Part shown: one piece after another, positions 1 to 13,020 of the stretch
How the letters are laid out: every line of letters begins with the position of its first letter
How positions within the stretch are numbered: position 1 is the stretch's first letter
Origin: Phorcus lineatus
Lineage: Eukaryota > Mollusca > Gastropoda > Trochida > Trochidae
Length of the DNA: 64,000 nucleotides
Reading direction: 5' to 3'
NCBI GenBank assembly: GCA_921293015.1
Contig: OV121094.1
Span: forward strand, 32,548,054 to 32,612,053
Position numbers and translations under genes: made by a program
Notes under the pieces: model-generated
Database searches by the model: none
Told to the model about the DNA's origin: nothing
What the model saw: only the letters and a program-made list of their open reading frames with translations

Positions 1-455
1 GGAAAAACGAAACGTTCACATTTCAGGGCAAAAAGTGCACATTTAAGGGTAAGAAATCACCTATGAAAAGACAGATATCAAATATTTGTTTTGTCACAAA
101 AATTGTCCTTGACAAGATTGGCTTATCTTGTATAGGCATGTAGGGAAAGACAAGGAGATATTCTTACACCTGGAAATTTCTGAGTTGCTGGGTGTCATTC
201 ATATGTGCGTCATGAGAAAAGTCGTGATACAAACAAGCGCTTATCTTATACATACTTAGATAACGTGTTTAGATAGAACCTTACATACAGCTTACATTAC
301 AAATAAGGTCAAAAGGTGTAGTTTTCCATTAAAATGGCCTTATCTTCGCGTGGCAAATACACGTGAAACCTCAAGACCACGGAGTATACACATTCAACTT
401 ATATATGAAATTAACAACATCTGCCACCTTTTTGATGATAAATACACCTCAGTGC

Positions 456-628
456 TAGTATAACTGCAGGGAGAAAGCCCACACCACCATTGTGGCTATG
501 CATGGCGGTGAAACCTACAAACATTGGTTGGAACTAGCAAACCATGGGTGGTACTTCATTGAAATTGGATGTATCATTGCCCCCACAGCATGTAGAACAG
601 TTGCCTATTGCAGACAAAGTTGCAGGAA
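456..628 (+). mobile_element. SINE-like repeat, 5'-truncated copy
   Basis: Matches the middle and tail of the 12781 copy: CTGCAGGGAGAAAGCCC, GAACTAGCAAACCATGGGTG and the GCAGACAAAGTTGC end. The head is missing and the sequence is visibly diverged. Confidence 0.65.
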
Positions 629-640
629 TATAGATTAGGC

Positions 641-3600
641 AGTGCTCCAGATAATTTTTGGACCTATTTGGTATTTACTCGCTGATTTTGTTTCCATTGA
701 GGAAAACAACTTTTAGTATTTAGTAAAATGGTACTCCTCAGTTTTCCGACAACTGAGTTTTTATTTAAAGAAATGAGCATGATTCTACATGATTGGGTTC
801 TTCAGGACTAATAAACATTGGTGTTATTTCTGTTAACATTTTATTTCATACTTCTCCAATTGTGTAATGTCATTTTTAAAGAATTTTAATTGTTTTTATT
901 TGTTGAATTTTAGTGTTGTCATTGCCTAGGATCACTAGATAAAATCTATTATATTTACTTTGTATTCTCTCGTGCCTATATCTCTTGTACTGTCAACCAT
1001 GGATTCTTCAATGACTATCATTCAAAGCATTTAAAAAAAAAAAATTGGTGTTCTAAAACTTGAAACTTTTGTCTGTAGAAATAAATTGAAAGTGGCAGGA
1101 TTTTTTGTTGTTAAGATATGAGCCATGTGGCAATCCAGGTGCTTTTATTGTAATAGTGTGACCAAAATTAATGACGAGGCTTCACTTATACAAACATTGC
1201 TGTGGAGTTTTATTAAATCCTGACTCTTACAGATAAGAAACAACTTCAAACAACAGAGTGGCTTCTGTTTACATGCAAATGATGATTTAGTAAAAAAAGC
1301 AAAATCTAAATTATTATTCTCTCTCGAGGGATACAATTATAGAATTCAAAATATATATTTTTCCTCAATTAGCTGTTGTTTATTACAAACACAAGCAAAG
1401 ACATAAATATTACTGATGAGGTCATATTTTGATGGACATACCTACACTTTTAACTGTCAAACAATGTCTTTTAAAATCATTTTGCTAATACTATGAAATA
1501 AAACAAATGTAAATTTAATGTTTTTGTTTGTGCTTCGAATAACTTCTTCATCGTATGCATTTTATTTCATTTTCCATAGCCTTCGGTACTTACAAACTTA
1601 TGTGCCATATAATTGTGACATTTGACATAACGTCAAGGAGATCAAGCGTATCTTTCTAAACCTACATCAGTTATATGAATACCTAAGAAAAATATAAAAG
1701 CAATGATTTTTTTATCAACATTTGATTAAACAGCTTCAAAAAGTTTTTTACATACATATAGATTTAAATAAAAAAGGTACGAAAATGACTCAGTAACAAA
1801 AACGGAAATTAAACTTTCAAGATTCAACATGAAAATAACTGGAATGAAAAGATGTAAATGAAAATAAAAAAATATCTTTTATTATTTATCATTTCATGGT
1901 ATAAGCCGAATAAGGAATATAAGGAAGCACAGCAAAGAAGAACTTTTCAACACTGTGCTAGACTGCTGCAAGAAACCCTTAAAACATCAACACAAACACC
2001 GTTGGCGCCTTATTTCGGTAAATATCCTGACTCTGCTCTGTTGGCAGCATGCAGCAGAAGAATTCTTGGAATGGGGAACACAGAGTTTTGAGGGGTGAGT
2101 GTTCACCTCGGAATGCTGCTATTTATAAACTTGTGTGTTCATCCCCGTTACACTCTTTGGCCAAGTGCCAGAGATCTTTCTGAAAACAGAAGTCTAGTTT
2201 GAAATTTGAAAAACACGCTGAAGATCATCTTTCAAGTCTTCCCACTGTGCTGTCTCCATAAATACAGATGAAAGTCTTTGTTTTCCCTGGAATGCGGTAG
2301 CTCTTTTACAAACCAACTGTAATTCTATATTGAGAGTTGATTTAACAGAGTTGAAATTTTGAATTACAATTGATGTTGTTTTACAGGACTTTTCATCCAT
2401 TATTCAATTGAAATCTATATTCTATATATTCGGAATTAATTTTGACGCTAATTTGATAAAGTTCATTATAATGGAATTCGGTTGATCCCTACAGAATTGA
2501 AGAACTTAGACTGCTTCCAAAAAAATTATCCCCTCAAAAAAACTCACTCCTAATGAGAGAACAAATTCAAGTTTTTTCCAACCAAAGATGAACATTTTGA
2601 CATGATATATTGCTTTACCATCAATAAAAACTTTAGAAATCAAATATTCTTTCATCAATTTCTTCCTCAATACTTCATGTAAAGATATCTTCTTAAAGTC
2701 ACAACAAAAATTCATATAAATAGGTAAAATAACACTCTTCAAAGTTCATATTTCATTTGAGTAAAGATCTACCTTTTCATAACAGTTTACGTAAAGATTA
2801 TTTTTTTTAAGATGCTTTAGCTTAAGACCAAAAAAACAAGTGATATTAACAATAGTGGGAAAATGATATTATAAAGGCTCACGGTTATTTTCCAATACAG
2901 AACATCCTCTAAATAGCAAAGTGAAGGCACACAATATATAATCACAAAATCTACAGCGATCAACAAAAATCACGAATGGTCAACATTGGATAAAAAAATC
3001 TTCGTTGGGCACGCATCTAAAATGAAAATAGAACTTAAATAGTTGAGTAAGTGTGAATACAAAACGAAAAAATATAAAATATAAAACATATATTTGGTTT
3101 GAGTAGGGTAGTAAAACATCACCCTGTGGTAAACAAGTTTTTATACTTGAGAACTTATACTTACAAATCTCTGGTTGCAAGGGGGTTAACAAGGAGAATA
3201 TATCATAAAAATCATCTATTGCAAACGTATATCACATGTCGATCGAGTGACATTTCAACTTCAAAGAGGTATTTCTTTTATAGAGAATGAATGTTAAAAA
3301 TGTATTTCAAAACACAATCTATTACAGAGTTTATGCTTTCAATATACCTTAACATAATGAAATATCTCATTTTTATTCTTAAAACAAGCCGAATGAATCA
3401 TTTAGATATTTTCTCAATTTAAAAACAATGACCACACTGTCATCCCACAGTATCATTAAAATAACCATTGCTTTTTCAAATAAAGAACAGTAAATAATTA
3501 CTTCTAATTAGTGCCATATAAATTTAACATTCCTTTTAATGAGGCAAGTGCAAAGCCATAATGGAAAATTCTGCAACAGCCTTATCTAGAATACCAAAAT

Positions 3601-5700
3601 CTGTATGTCACTGGGTCAGACCAATAACCTCGCTATTTATAAACTCATTTGAATATATCGTGATTTAGCAGATTCTGTGACAGTTTTATATAATTATCAA
3701 AGCAGATATACAGGAGCCCTCTTCTTGTACATATTTTGTGGTACATCATTCATAAGTTTTTAAAAAAAAATCAAATTCAAATATCTAAATTTCTTTATTC
3801 CAAAATTATTTTATTAAAATGATATTTTATACCAAAAAAAATTATAAAGATTAAAATAAATATATTATTAAAACTTTTCTAATTTTCAAAAGCAAATTTT
3901 AAACAAAAGATGATATTACCTTTACCAAATTTAAATCTCAACAAAAGAAATGAACAAGTTTATCAATTATGTCTCAATTATGATGAAAAACATAAATCTT
4001 TTTTTTTTTAAATTGTATATCTTAACATGTCTCATGAAGAAAATAATGATTGTTAAAATCTTTTAATCACTACATGAGTCTGAAAGTCTCAACATAAATA
4101 ATAACCTTTATTAACAATTAACAATTTAAAAAATGAAAGACCAAAACAGCAAAGTAAAACTCGGTATCGAATTAATGACAGCCAGACGAAAAAACTTCCT
4201 GATAAGAATAACCTGGACAGACATTAGTTAACCTTAATCAATTTGGGTTATATTTAATCCTAGGGTATTACTTTGCCTTTATCGATTTTGGCTATATTTA
4301 AATCTTTGGTATCAAAATAGTAACATATCAAGATACTTTATCTCAAACAAAGTTTGAATAATTATAAGTCTAACTACTTAAGCGGTTTGGAAAAAAAATA
4401 ATAAAAATAAAAGGTTACATATCATGACGATTAATGTTTTCTATTTACATAAAATATTCATATCCTAAGAGTTTGTATTATCCGTGTTTTTAAAAAAAAC
4501 TATTTTGTCTCAAATTTTATGTTTATTTATTTTGGTTATGAATAAAAACGTCTGGGTCATTACAAATTGACAACATTTATATTGACATTCTCTTATATAA
4601 AAAAAACTTCATGTTTTTTTGGCCATTTTTTGTATCTTTCATCATGTCTACATAATGGTTAAGTCCTTATCTGTTTCAACAAATAGAAAAATTAACATTC
4701 CAGAATATTCCTTGTACCTGCAAAGAAAGGAAAAATTATCCTGATAACCTCTACCATGTCAAATATCTGATTTTTTTAAAAAGAAATTCCACAATCAAAA
4801 GGTACTACAAAGTTTCATGAATCTCCAAACAACATACCAAAACCTATATCAACAACATAGATACTAAGGGACTATAAAACTATATTTCTAGACCTTTTGA
4901 TATTCTCTGTCCGACTGTCTGATATTTGTGGCTGCAGTCCTGACATTTCATCATCCGCCTACGTTTTGTTGTTTTTTTGTCATTCTCGATTCATTGACAT
5001 TTAGCATAAACTGTACTAGTAGATGTTGGATTTTGCTTTCTGTTTGGGCACTGTTGAATAGACCAGACCCTCTGTGAAACAGTTGAACAGTAGGGATGGA
5101 ACTATGTTATCCTGAAAATTATACTTTTTTATGATGAACATTTGTAACAGGTTTAAATCCTTGTCATTGAGGTACATTATTTATTTCATGGTTAAACTGA
5201 CGTGACTCGTTAACCTGGGTTTTATTGGTTTTATTGTCTTTAAAATACTATAATTTCATCATAACCACCATCATCTTTATCATTACCATTAGCACGATTA
5301 GGATGACGATGAGTATCGTTATTGTCTTTATTTCATGTACCCGTATCAACTACTTACAAATCAATTAAAAATCCTTTTAGGATTAATCGTTCGATATCTC
5401 GTGTAATACACAGGCGTACATGTCATAATCAAACTCATGTTTCATTTCTTTAAAAGGATCGAAATAAAAAAGATTTGTTATATCCATATTGATGTATCAT
5501 ATTATTTAAAAAGGTTCATGTAAGTACTGTTTTTATCTTTGTTTTATATAAAATTCAATTTAAAAAAAACCAATGAAAACAAAACAGATTTATCAACATA
5601 ATTGAGGGTAAATTAACAAAACACATAAAATTAATGAAACTATCATCAAAACAATAAAAACAAATGAAATTGTCTGTTATATATGATGGATGTGGCAAAA
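641..5700. other. AT-rich non-coding stretch with one unrecognised small ORF region
   Basis: No exon, RNA or repeat family was recognised over most of this stretch. At 2194-2400 on the minus strand a 68-codon frame ends KDDLQRVFQISN with a stop; its composition is more protein-like than its surroundings, but no acceptor or matching family was found. At 1858-2091 a plus-strand frame is likewise unassigned. Both are probably chance. Confidence 0.4.
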
Positions 5701-6020
5701 ACACTGTCAGACATGTAATTCAAGAAATTATTCTGAAAACAACTTAAAATGGATTTACCAAAGAAATGAAATGAAATATTATATTTGATATGTCAATAGC
5801 ACAATAAGAGTCTAAAAGACATTTGATTCAAGAAAGTTGTTTTTTTTAAAAGCCAATAAAAATAAGTGAAAGATGTTTGTTATTATTATCGATGCACCAA
5901 TTAGCTCTAGTTCCACGCTGATTTCTCTACATCAAATCATTTACTCGGGACACATGATGAGGATTAACCAGGCCTCAAATTCAAGAAATTATTTTGAGAA
6001 CAATCAAAACAAATGGATTT
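5701..6020 (+). repeat. Degenerate duplication about 260 bp apart
   Basis: The block TTCAAGAAATTATT followed by AAATGGATTTA occurs near 5719 and again near 5979, with further weak similarity around each, suggesting an old tandem duplication. No coding content. Confidence 0.35.
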
Positions 6021-6060
6021 ATCAAAACGAGTGCAGACTCTGTTATTATTACGGCAGCAC

Positions 6061-6208
6061 CAGCTGGCGCTAGTTCGGAGCAGATCCATCTTACATTAAG
6101 TCATCCTACGTCAGACAGGATACAGTGCACGCCTGTGCTGAGCTATTTTTAGACCACATTCCAGTTTCCACTGGCCAAGGGCAAACCAAAACATTGGCGC
6201 CGTGCCAA
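6061..6208 (+). promoter_or_regulatory. Possible enhancer: E-box, MEF2 and NFI sites clustered
   Basis: Within 148 bp lie CAGCTG (6061-6066), the consensus MEF2 site CTATTTTTAG (6143-6152) and a full palindromic nuclear factor I site TTGGC-N5-GCCAA (6194-6208). The patch is more GC-rich than its surroundings. E-box plus MEF2 is the usual muscle enhancer pairing; function here is inferred from motifs only. Confidence 0.3.
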
Positions 6209-6419
6209 GATCAGGTAGACAACCCAGAAAAGATTTATTACAGCAAGAAACAAGAACATGTCTGTCAAAACTACATGCCTAGTATTTGTTAGCAATCTAT
6301 AATGATAATAATATAAATATTATAAAATAATCTATTATAAAAATCCTCCTATGATATCTATAATTGGAGATAAAGGTGTTATTAAAATATATGAATATTG
6401 TGTAATTAATTTTTCATTA

Positions 6420-7160
6420 AGATTGGGATTATTCGGATAAAATTTTAGCGACAATTTAGACATTGATGCTTGTGTTGTGTTTTTAATTCATATATATATA
6501 TATATATATCCAAAGAAGTATTTTCTTGGTAATCCTGTAAATGTGTTAATTATGAGAATTTGATATGCCTTTTTAAGATGGGGATTATTTAGATTGATGG
6601 TAAGTTACACTTTGGGAAAGGTATTCTTGTAAATGTACTAATTAAGAGAATTTGAAATATTTTATTTAGGTCAGGATTATCCAGATAAAAAATTGAGTTA
6701 CAGCTTAGACATTGACAAAAGCATGAGTGAATTGTTTTTGAACATTTTGTGACAATATATAATGAAGTATTTTTATCATTAGGGTGTGACTGCACATAGG
6801 ACATTAATGAGAATTTTGATATTTTTAAAGGATTGTGAATTTTGGATAAAATTTAATGTTTGCATGAGTGAATTGTTTTTGAACATTTTGTGACAACATA
6901 TAATGAAGTATTTTTATCATTAGGGTGTGACTGCACATAAGACATTAATGAGAATTTTGATATTTTTAAAGGATTGTGAATTTTGGATAAAATTTAATGT
7001 TTGCATGAGTGAATTGTTTTTCAGAAGTCAAAATACAACGTAGAATTTTTCCTGTACATGTAAGGAGGATATGAATTTGTCATATTTTATTTTATGAGAG
7101 ATTATATAGATTCAAATTTTTAAAACATTTTCTCATTTAATTGATATCATGAGTGAGAAT
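6420..7160 (+). repeat. Old tandem repeats with a fresh 141-bp duplication
   Basis: A 141-bp unit beginning GCATGAGTGAATTG starts at 6721, 6862 and 7003 (partial third copy); the first two are almost identical. To the left, 6480-6720 holds more diverged copies with AATGAGAATTTGA-like blocks and a short (TA)n run near 6489-6509. No coding content. Confidence 0.8.
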
Positions 7161-7716
7161 TTTTTAAAGATACCTTGCTATGACATAAATACTTGCTATG
7201 ACAAAAAAAAAATTCTACTAAATATTTGTTTAATCAATATATGATGGAAATAAATTTATAACATAAATTCCAAATTTTTAGGTTAAATTGGAGTCTAGAG
7301 TTGTGCAAAAAATATCACAAAATTCACACCAAAATTTTACTTCAAGATTTAATCTTCAGTTTTAAATTTCTGATGAAAAAATACCTTAATTTTCAAGCTA
7401 AATACTTATATATTATTCAGAAACTAACCATAAAAATATTTCTATAACATATCACAAAAAATCAATTTTCAAATGATAAATTGAAAATATTTCAAAATTT
7501 CAAAATTGCTGTTATCAACAACAGAATTAGAAAGGAAAAAATAACTATGATGAATTAAACGAAATATTTTCAGTGCAGGAGTTCTTACCATTATATTGAC
7601 AATATTGACGAGGAAAGATTATATAAAGGATCCAAGGCATCTAGATACAGCACATTGTCATTGATCCGCAGTGTATACTTATATAAGTAAAACATAGTTA
7701 TTTGTATAACAAGAAG

Positions 7717-7990
7717 TTAATCTTTAAAGGGGCAGTAGAAAAGTGATCTCACAGAAACGACAATAACTGGTACAAATTGCAAGACAATGTCTTTAATCAA
7801 AAGAAGCAGTTGTAATATAAACATTCCATGTTCTGTTAAGCTATGTGAATATTCCCTAGCTAAAATGATTTCAAGGTGCTCACACAAAAATGGCCGCCAA
7901 TGGTTTTGATTGATACATGATAATTTCATCTACAACTAGGAATGGTGCGGTTGAATAATGAGACATTTGACCCTGTGAAGATAAAACATT
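7717..7990. mobile_element. MITE C-related sequence
   Basis: Begins with TAAAGGGGCAGTAG and contains TCACACAAAAATGGCCGCCA. The latter recurs at about 9612-9633 and, reversed, near 8384-8404 within the adjacent family C copy. The right end is not clear. Confidence 0.4.
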
Positions 7991-8229
7991 AGCAATAAAT
8001 AAATGTTTATTCAGGAAAATTTTTTTTAAATGTTTTTGAAAAAATGTGCCACCGTCTCTTCCAAGCAATTAATAATGTAGCAAATAAATTTCAGCTTTGT
8101 CATTACAATATCCTGATCTACAAGTTTTAAGTAATGCAACTCCGTAACAACTTCAAAGTCCCCAATTCTCTGGCTGGATTCAAACCCTTACCTGTCAGTC
8201 TCAAGTCTAACATGTTCATCTCTATGTTT

Positions 8230-8570
8230 CAAAGGGGCAGTAGCACGTTTCGGGAAATTTTTGTTTATCATATTTTTCCCAATTGATATATTTTTGTGCC
8301 AAATGTATCATCTTAAGAGGGTCAAATAACTCATGACTCAACCAAACTATCCTTAGTCATAGAAAAAAGCATCATTTTCAAATGGCAGCCATTTTGGTGT
8401 GAACACATTTTAATCTTTTGGAGTAGGGACATGGATTTGCATTGCTTAAACAAACATGTTACGTTTGTTTGAAAACTACTTCTTTTGACTAAAAAGGATT
8501 GCTTTGCAATTGGTAACATTTATTTTTGTTATGCCAGATTTCTTTTACCTATCGTGCTAATGCCACTTTA
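8230..8570. mobile_element. MITE, family C (GGGGCAGTAGCACG ends)
   Basis: Ends are inverted repeats: CAAAGGGGCAGTAGCACG at 8230-8247, and the reverse complement of 8553-8570, TAAAGTGGCATTAGCACG (15 of 18 match). The 341-bp interior has no long ORF. A related end, TAAAGGGGCAGTAG, occurs near 7726 and another near 62997. Size and ends fit a non-autonomous DNA transposon. Confidence 0.65.
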
Positions 8571-9024
8571 AGAGACATCTTTCTCTAACATGAGGCTAGG
8601 AAGTGAGATATTGATGGAGCAAATATAAAAGCTTAACTCTTGCAATAATATTTCTAAATTCAAGGTTATGTAGTCAAGAATAGTGATTAATCAATATTCA
8701 ACAGATGTCTGTACCTAAAAGACTATGCACATATAACCAAATGTATTATCGCTCTACATTTCTCAAAAATCAATCTTAATCACATGGCCTATACTTATGA
8801 TAAGTATGATCGAAAGAATATGAACGGTATTTTTTTTATAGAAAAGGTTCATACGAGAAAGAGGTATTTCAAGAAAATTGCATTTCAAAGAATATTTCGC
8901 ATAGAGACTAACATCATTCATCATGGCAATGTTTTTTCACAATCTTACTTCATAGAATATTCTTACTTAGAACTTACGGGGACAAAAGTTTCCTTATATG
9001 GTATGATATTTACAAACGTTCCAT

Positions 9025-9370
9025 AGATTTTATTAAATTTTATACATTCTAAAACATAACATATCAATTTATGAGTTCCTATCAACTAATGAGTAATCTT
9101 GTGATTCTAACATTACGAACACTCACAAGAGTTGGTGTCCTGGACTTTGAAGTATCATCTTACGTCATAAAAGAAACATTTAATCCCTTCAAAGTATCCA
9201 ACTCAAATAAGCTTTAAAAAAATACGTCATCTCTGTCAACACATGTTCAGCATCGGCGGATCCAGAGGTGGTTCCCCTTCCCACACACAGGAAGTTCCGA
9301 ATTTAGTAAATGTTGACATTCAATCTTAATACATAGAATATTCCAACTTAGAACTTTCACGCTCTCATTT
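9025..9370 (+). repeat. Diverged segmental duplication, copy 1
   Basis: Matches 11038-11420 in order: ATTAAATTTT, ACATTACGAACACTCA, GTGTCCTGGACTTT, TTAATCCCTTCA, AACTCAAATAAGCTT and a TTCAGCAT-GGCG block. Spacing is about 2.0 kb. Many substitutions and small gaps show it is old. Confidence 0.6.
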
Positions 9371-9479
9371 CAAATCAATAACTGTGGTTATCTATATTGT
9401 CTGAAATATTAAGATAAAACAATAAAAATAGGTTATAGAACTATATTCTACATCATATATTCGCAAATAAACTCTTAGA

Positions 9480-9790
9480 TCTCACATAAAAGAAAATAAA
9501 TGTTTCCAATTGCAAAACAATGATTCTAAACAAAAGAAGCAGATTTAAATTAAACGTACCATGATCAGTTAAGAAATGTGAATCCATTTCAACACCTCAA
9601 ACATTGAAAAATGTTCACACAAAAATGGCCGCCAGTGGTTTTTGCCTGATACCGGACTATACTTTTGTTGAGTACAGATGATCGCGTTGAGTAATGAGAT
9701 GTATTGACACTCTGTAGATAAACTAATGTTTATTGGGCAAAATCTGAAGAAATAAATCTTTCAAAAAATGTGTTTAAGACCCTTAAAACT
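9480..9790 (+). repeat. Second copy of the 7750-7990 sequence
   Basis: Shares GCAAAACAATG, AAAAGAAGCAG, CACAAAAATGGCCGCCA and TAATGTTTATT in the same order with 7777-8020, with heavy divergence. Probably a dispersed repeat related to MITE family C. Confidence 0.45.
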
Positions 9791-10199
9791 GTATAGCTAT
9801 TTTGATGAACTGGCAAACTCTTTTTATTTCTTGTTAGGGAACACCGTAAATATGCTTTTAAATAACGTCACCACGTACTATATTTATGATCTTTGAACGA
9901 AACAACATTAATAATGAGCGCCAAGCGAGGACGCGAGAACTACCATCTTTAAACATCTTTTAATACCACAGTCTTCAGAGTAAAACTTAGCCAGTGTTTT
10001 CATTTTCTTACGGAACAAAGAACCTTTCTTATGCATAATCAATGCAAGGAAACTATGAAACCAGCGTAATACAACAGGAAATTTTACAAAATATACGAAC
10101 ATTGACAAATATATAAAAATGTAAATATACGAGGACAGAAGAAAATTTAGAGATGTTTATGTTTTCAATTTTGTTTGGGAAGAAGTAGAGAATATATTA

Positions 10200-10620
10200 C
10201 TGGGTCGCTGCAAACACAAGCAGACATCACCAATTCTGGGTCATGTTTGAGTAAACTCAATGGGCGGCTGACCTCGAGGTAGAAATAAGCCGATCTTGAT
10301 TGGTCAATATGGTCTGTCGTGCAAATATTTGCGGAGAAGTGTCGCCTTGTCTCGTATGTTTTGGGGCGTGCCTACTGGAAATGACGCATTTAAAAACTCG
10401 GTCAAATCGCACAGCTTTACGAAACACCGTTTCAACATCTTGTACACGTATTCTGAAATTCCGTTGATTTGTCTGGGTTACGAGGGAAGTTCAAACAGGT
10501 CGCGATGCACTTTCGTCGGGTCAATCGTGAGAAAATGTCATCCTGGCGGTTTAACTTCATGTCTGGCGGACTGGTGGGAATTCCAATATTAAATCTCATT
10601 GCCAAAAGCACTTCTTAATC
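10200..10620. other. GC- and CpG-richer island, unassigned
   Basis: The patch stands out from the AT-rich flanks, with a CCAAT box in inverted form (GATTGGTC near 10298) and many CpG. A 98-codon plus-strand frame (10296-10592) is open through it but has no recognisable family and no clear splice context. It could be a promoter of an unseen transcript or an old repeat. Confidence 0.3.
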
Positions 10621-11037
10621 TTTGACCTACTGATACCAGAAAAAGAAGGAAAAAGCTTTCGAACTATAATTAGGCATATCCAACATAACTATGAAATGAA
10701 ATATTTCTATGTTCGCGTAAATTACATATTGCAAGGAAAGGTCGGTCCACATCGTGCTTGGTTGATGCAAACAGTATCTTGGACCCCATGTTTTGAGTTT
10801 GAATTAATGATTTTTCATTCACTTCTTATATGTAATTATGGCATACGATACATAAACACTTGTTTTTATCGTGCAGGAATGTCGAACCGATTTTAACATG
10901 ATTTCTGCTTAGAAATTGTAACTTGTATCTACTAAAGAAATATTTAGGTTTGAACCTTAACTTCTGTTGAGCAGTATATATTAAAAATGGTTACAAAAAT
11001 GGTATTCTAATTTGGTATAAAATTTGCAAACAATCGA

Positions 11038-11420
11038 TAGATTTCATTAAATTTTGTACATTTTTACTGATATTATAAAATAAAACATCAAATTATAACT
11101 AATAAGTCATATCATAATTCTAAACATTACGAACACTCAAGAAAGGAAGTGTCCTGGACTTTATAATCTTATGTCGAAAAAAAGATTTAATCCCTTCAGT
11201 ATTAAAGTACTAAACTCAAATAAGCTTCCTACATACGTCATATGAACCTTCAATCTTTGCCACGACATCTTCAGCATTGGCGAAAGAGTCGGTGCCCTCT
11301 CCCAAAACCACCCAGAGTTTCAAATATAGCAAATGTCGACATTCGACGTATCTCTATTGAACTTTTCATGTCAGTCATGAAGCTCATTTATTGTCGCATT
11401 GCACTCAAACCTTACTGCAC
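11038..11420 (+). repeat. Diverged segmental duplication, copy 2
   Basis: Partner of 9025-9370, sharing the same ordered blocks; it is slightly longer because of short insertions. No convincing coding in either copy. Confidence 0.6.
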
Positions 11421-12219
11421 ATGTTAGAAAAATTCTCTACTGCAATTGATAATGAGTAATCATTTCAATAATTGTACTTACAACACCTGTTTGACACATC
11501 AAAATTCTTGGCTTTTTTTCTGTGAAATGATCACATTTTCTGTAAGTTTACTAATCATCAAATTTAAAAATAATTAGTCCTTAGAATGATACAACTCTCC
11601 CTTTAAACCTACAGCCATTCCTGGATTTTCCTTCACTCATTTGTGATTTGTATAATTGACCGATGAGAAAATTTGTCAATAATTATTTCAGCTGCTAAAC
11701 TGTCAAGAATATAGTATACATCCAATCTCTATGGTATTGAGGAAGTTTTAGAAGTAATTTATCAAAATATCAAAATTAAAATTATCAAAAATTTTCATAT
11801 TTTTAATCAATGTTAAGTTAAGTGTTGAATTATTATCAAATTATTAAATAAAAATAGAATCAACCAGTAAAAGAACCCAGAAAAAAATTGTTGTTGTTTT
11901 TTCCATAAATAATAAAATAATAAATCGCTCTATTTCTTTATTGGTAAATTACAGTTGTTTTCCTTCTCATCTTACTGAAAAAGTCAACCAAAATAATAGG
12001 AACATGAGAACCACGACTATAACATAACAAATATTAATTAACGATCATAACATGTTTTTGATATCAAAACAACGTCTTGTTTGGTATACTCAAATAACCG
12101 CAACGAAATAATTATGTCTACGTGAGATTCATCCATCTACACATGTTTTTGAAAACAAAACAACACTAGTTTGATATGCCTGAGTGATCACGAAGTAATA
12201 ACATTGCCTACGTGAGGGA

Positions 12220-12560
12220 TGTCAGGTAGTACTCAATGACGAGTTGTGTTCGCTGAACCGTGACCAGCTAACAGGGTCATGATGACAAAAGATCAACGAC
12301 CCAAAGTCGACTTCAACCAATCAGAATCGAGCACCAAGTGTCACAAGGTATCTTAAACCGTTTGACGTCATAGACTTCAGTTGATACTCCAAGCGAACAC
12401 CATGATCTCTTATCACACGAAGTTAAATGATATATGGCCGTCTTTTCTGTTTAAACAAAGGTTGGAATGTCACACAGCAAATGTGTCCGCCATCTAGGTT
12501 AGATTTAAGCTTGCGACTGACTGTCATGCGAGCCACGACCAACGCAAAGTTGCGTATGTG
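12220..12560. other. GC-richer island with CRE and CCAAT motifs
   Basis: Contains CCAATCAG near 12320 and a full CRE TGACGTCA at 12363-12370, with several other CpG. No coding frame is supported. A promoter or enhancer role is inferred only from motif content. Confidence 0.3.
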
Positions 12561-12780
12561 ACTGAATACCTTGATTACAATATGTTGATAAGGCTAATGA
12601 ACAATCAAAATTGTATAGGTGTGTTTGTAAACATTCTGTTATTATAACTGAGAATTAATATATTTTTATTTAGATGTGGTATCTGAGGAAAATCCTGAAT
12701 ATGTTAAAAAAGGAATAATGGTAAGCCTTATTGAATATTGTACACTGATTTAGAAGAAATAGTTTACATTTACAAGATTG

Positions 12781-13020
12781 GTGAGGTGAGTTGGGGTTTA
12801 ACGCCGCTTTCAAGATTATTTCACTTATATCGCGGCTGCTAGTATTATTGCAGGGAGAAAGCCCGCAACACTATAGTGGCTATGCATTGCGGTGAAACCT
12901 GCGAGCATCGGCTGGAACTAGCGAACCATGGGTGGTACTGCGCTGAATATCAGTGTAGCATTGCACCCAAACCTGACTGCGTGTAGAACAGTTCTCTACT
13001 GCAGACAAAGTTGCCGAGTA
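12781..13020 (+). mobile_element. SINE-like dispersed repeat, longest copy
   Basis: About 240 bp beginning GTGAGGTGAGTTGGGG, with a middle containing GCAGGGAGAAAGCCCGC and GAACCATGGGTGGTACT and a tail near CTGCAGACAAAGTTGCC. Parts recur at 456-628, 41260-41332 and 63647-63800, all in the same orientation, and its first 53 bp form the NOC2L intron satellite. Size and lack of coding fit a SINE or a short non-autonomous element. I see no convincing Pol III A and B boxes, so the class is uncertain. Confidence 0.7.

Noticed and set aside
2194..2400. Terminal exon of NOC2L
   Set aside because: The translated sequence does not resemble the Noc2 C terminus and there is no acceptor at the required place.
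10296..10592. 98-codon protein gene
   Set aside because: No family, no splice or polyA context, and the composition suggests an open frame by chance in GC-richer DNA.
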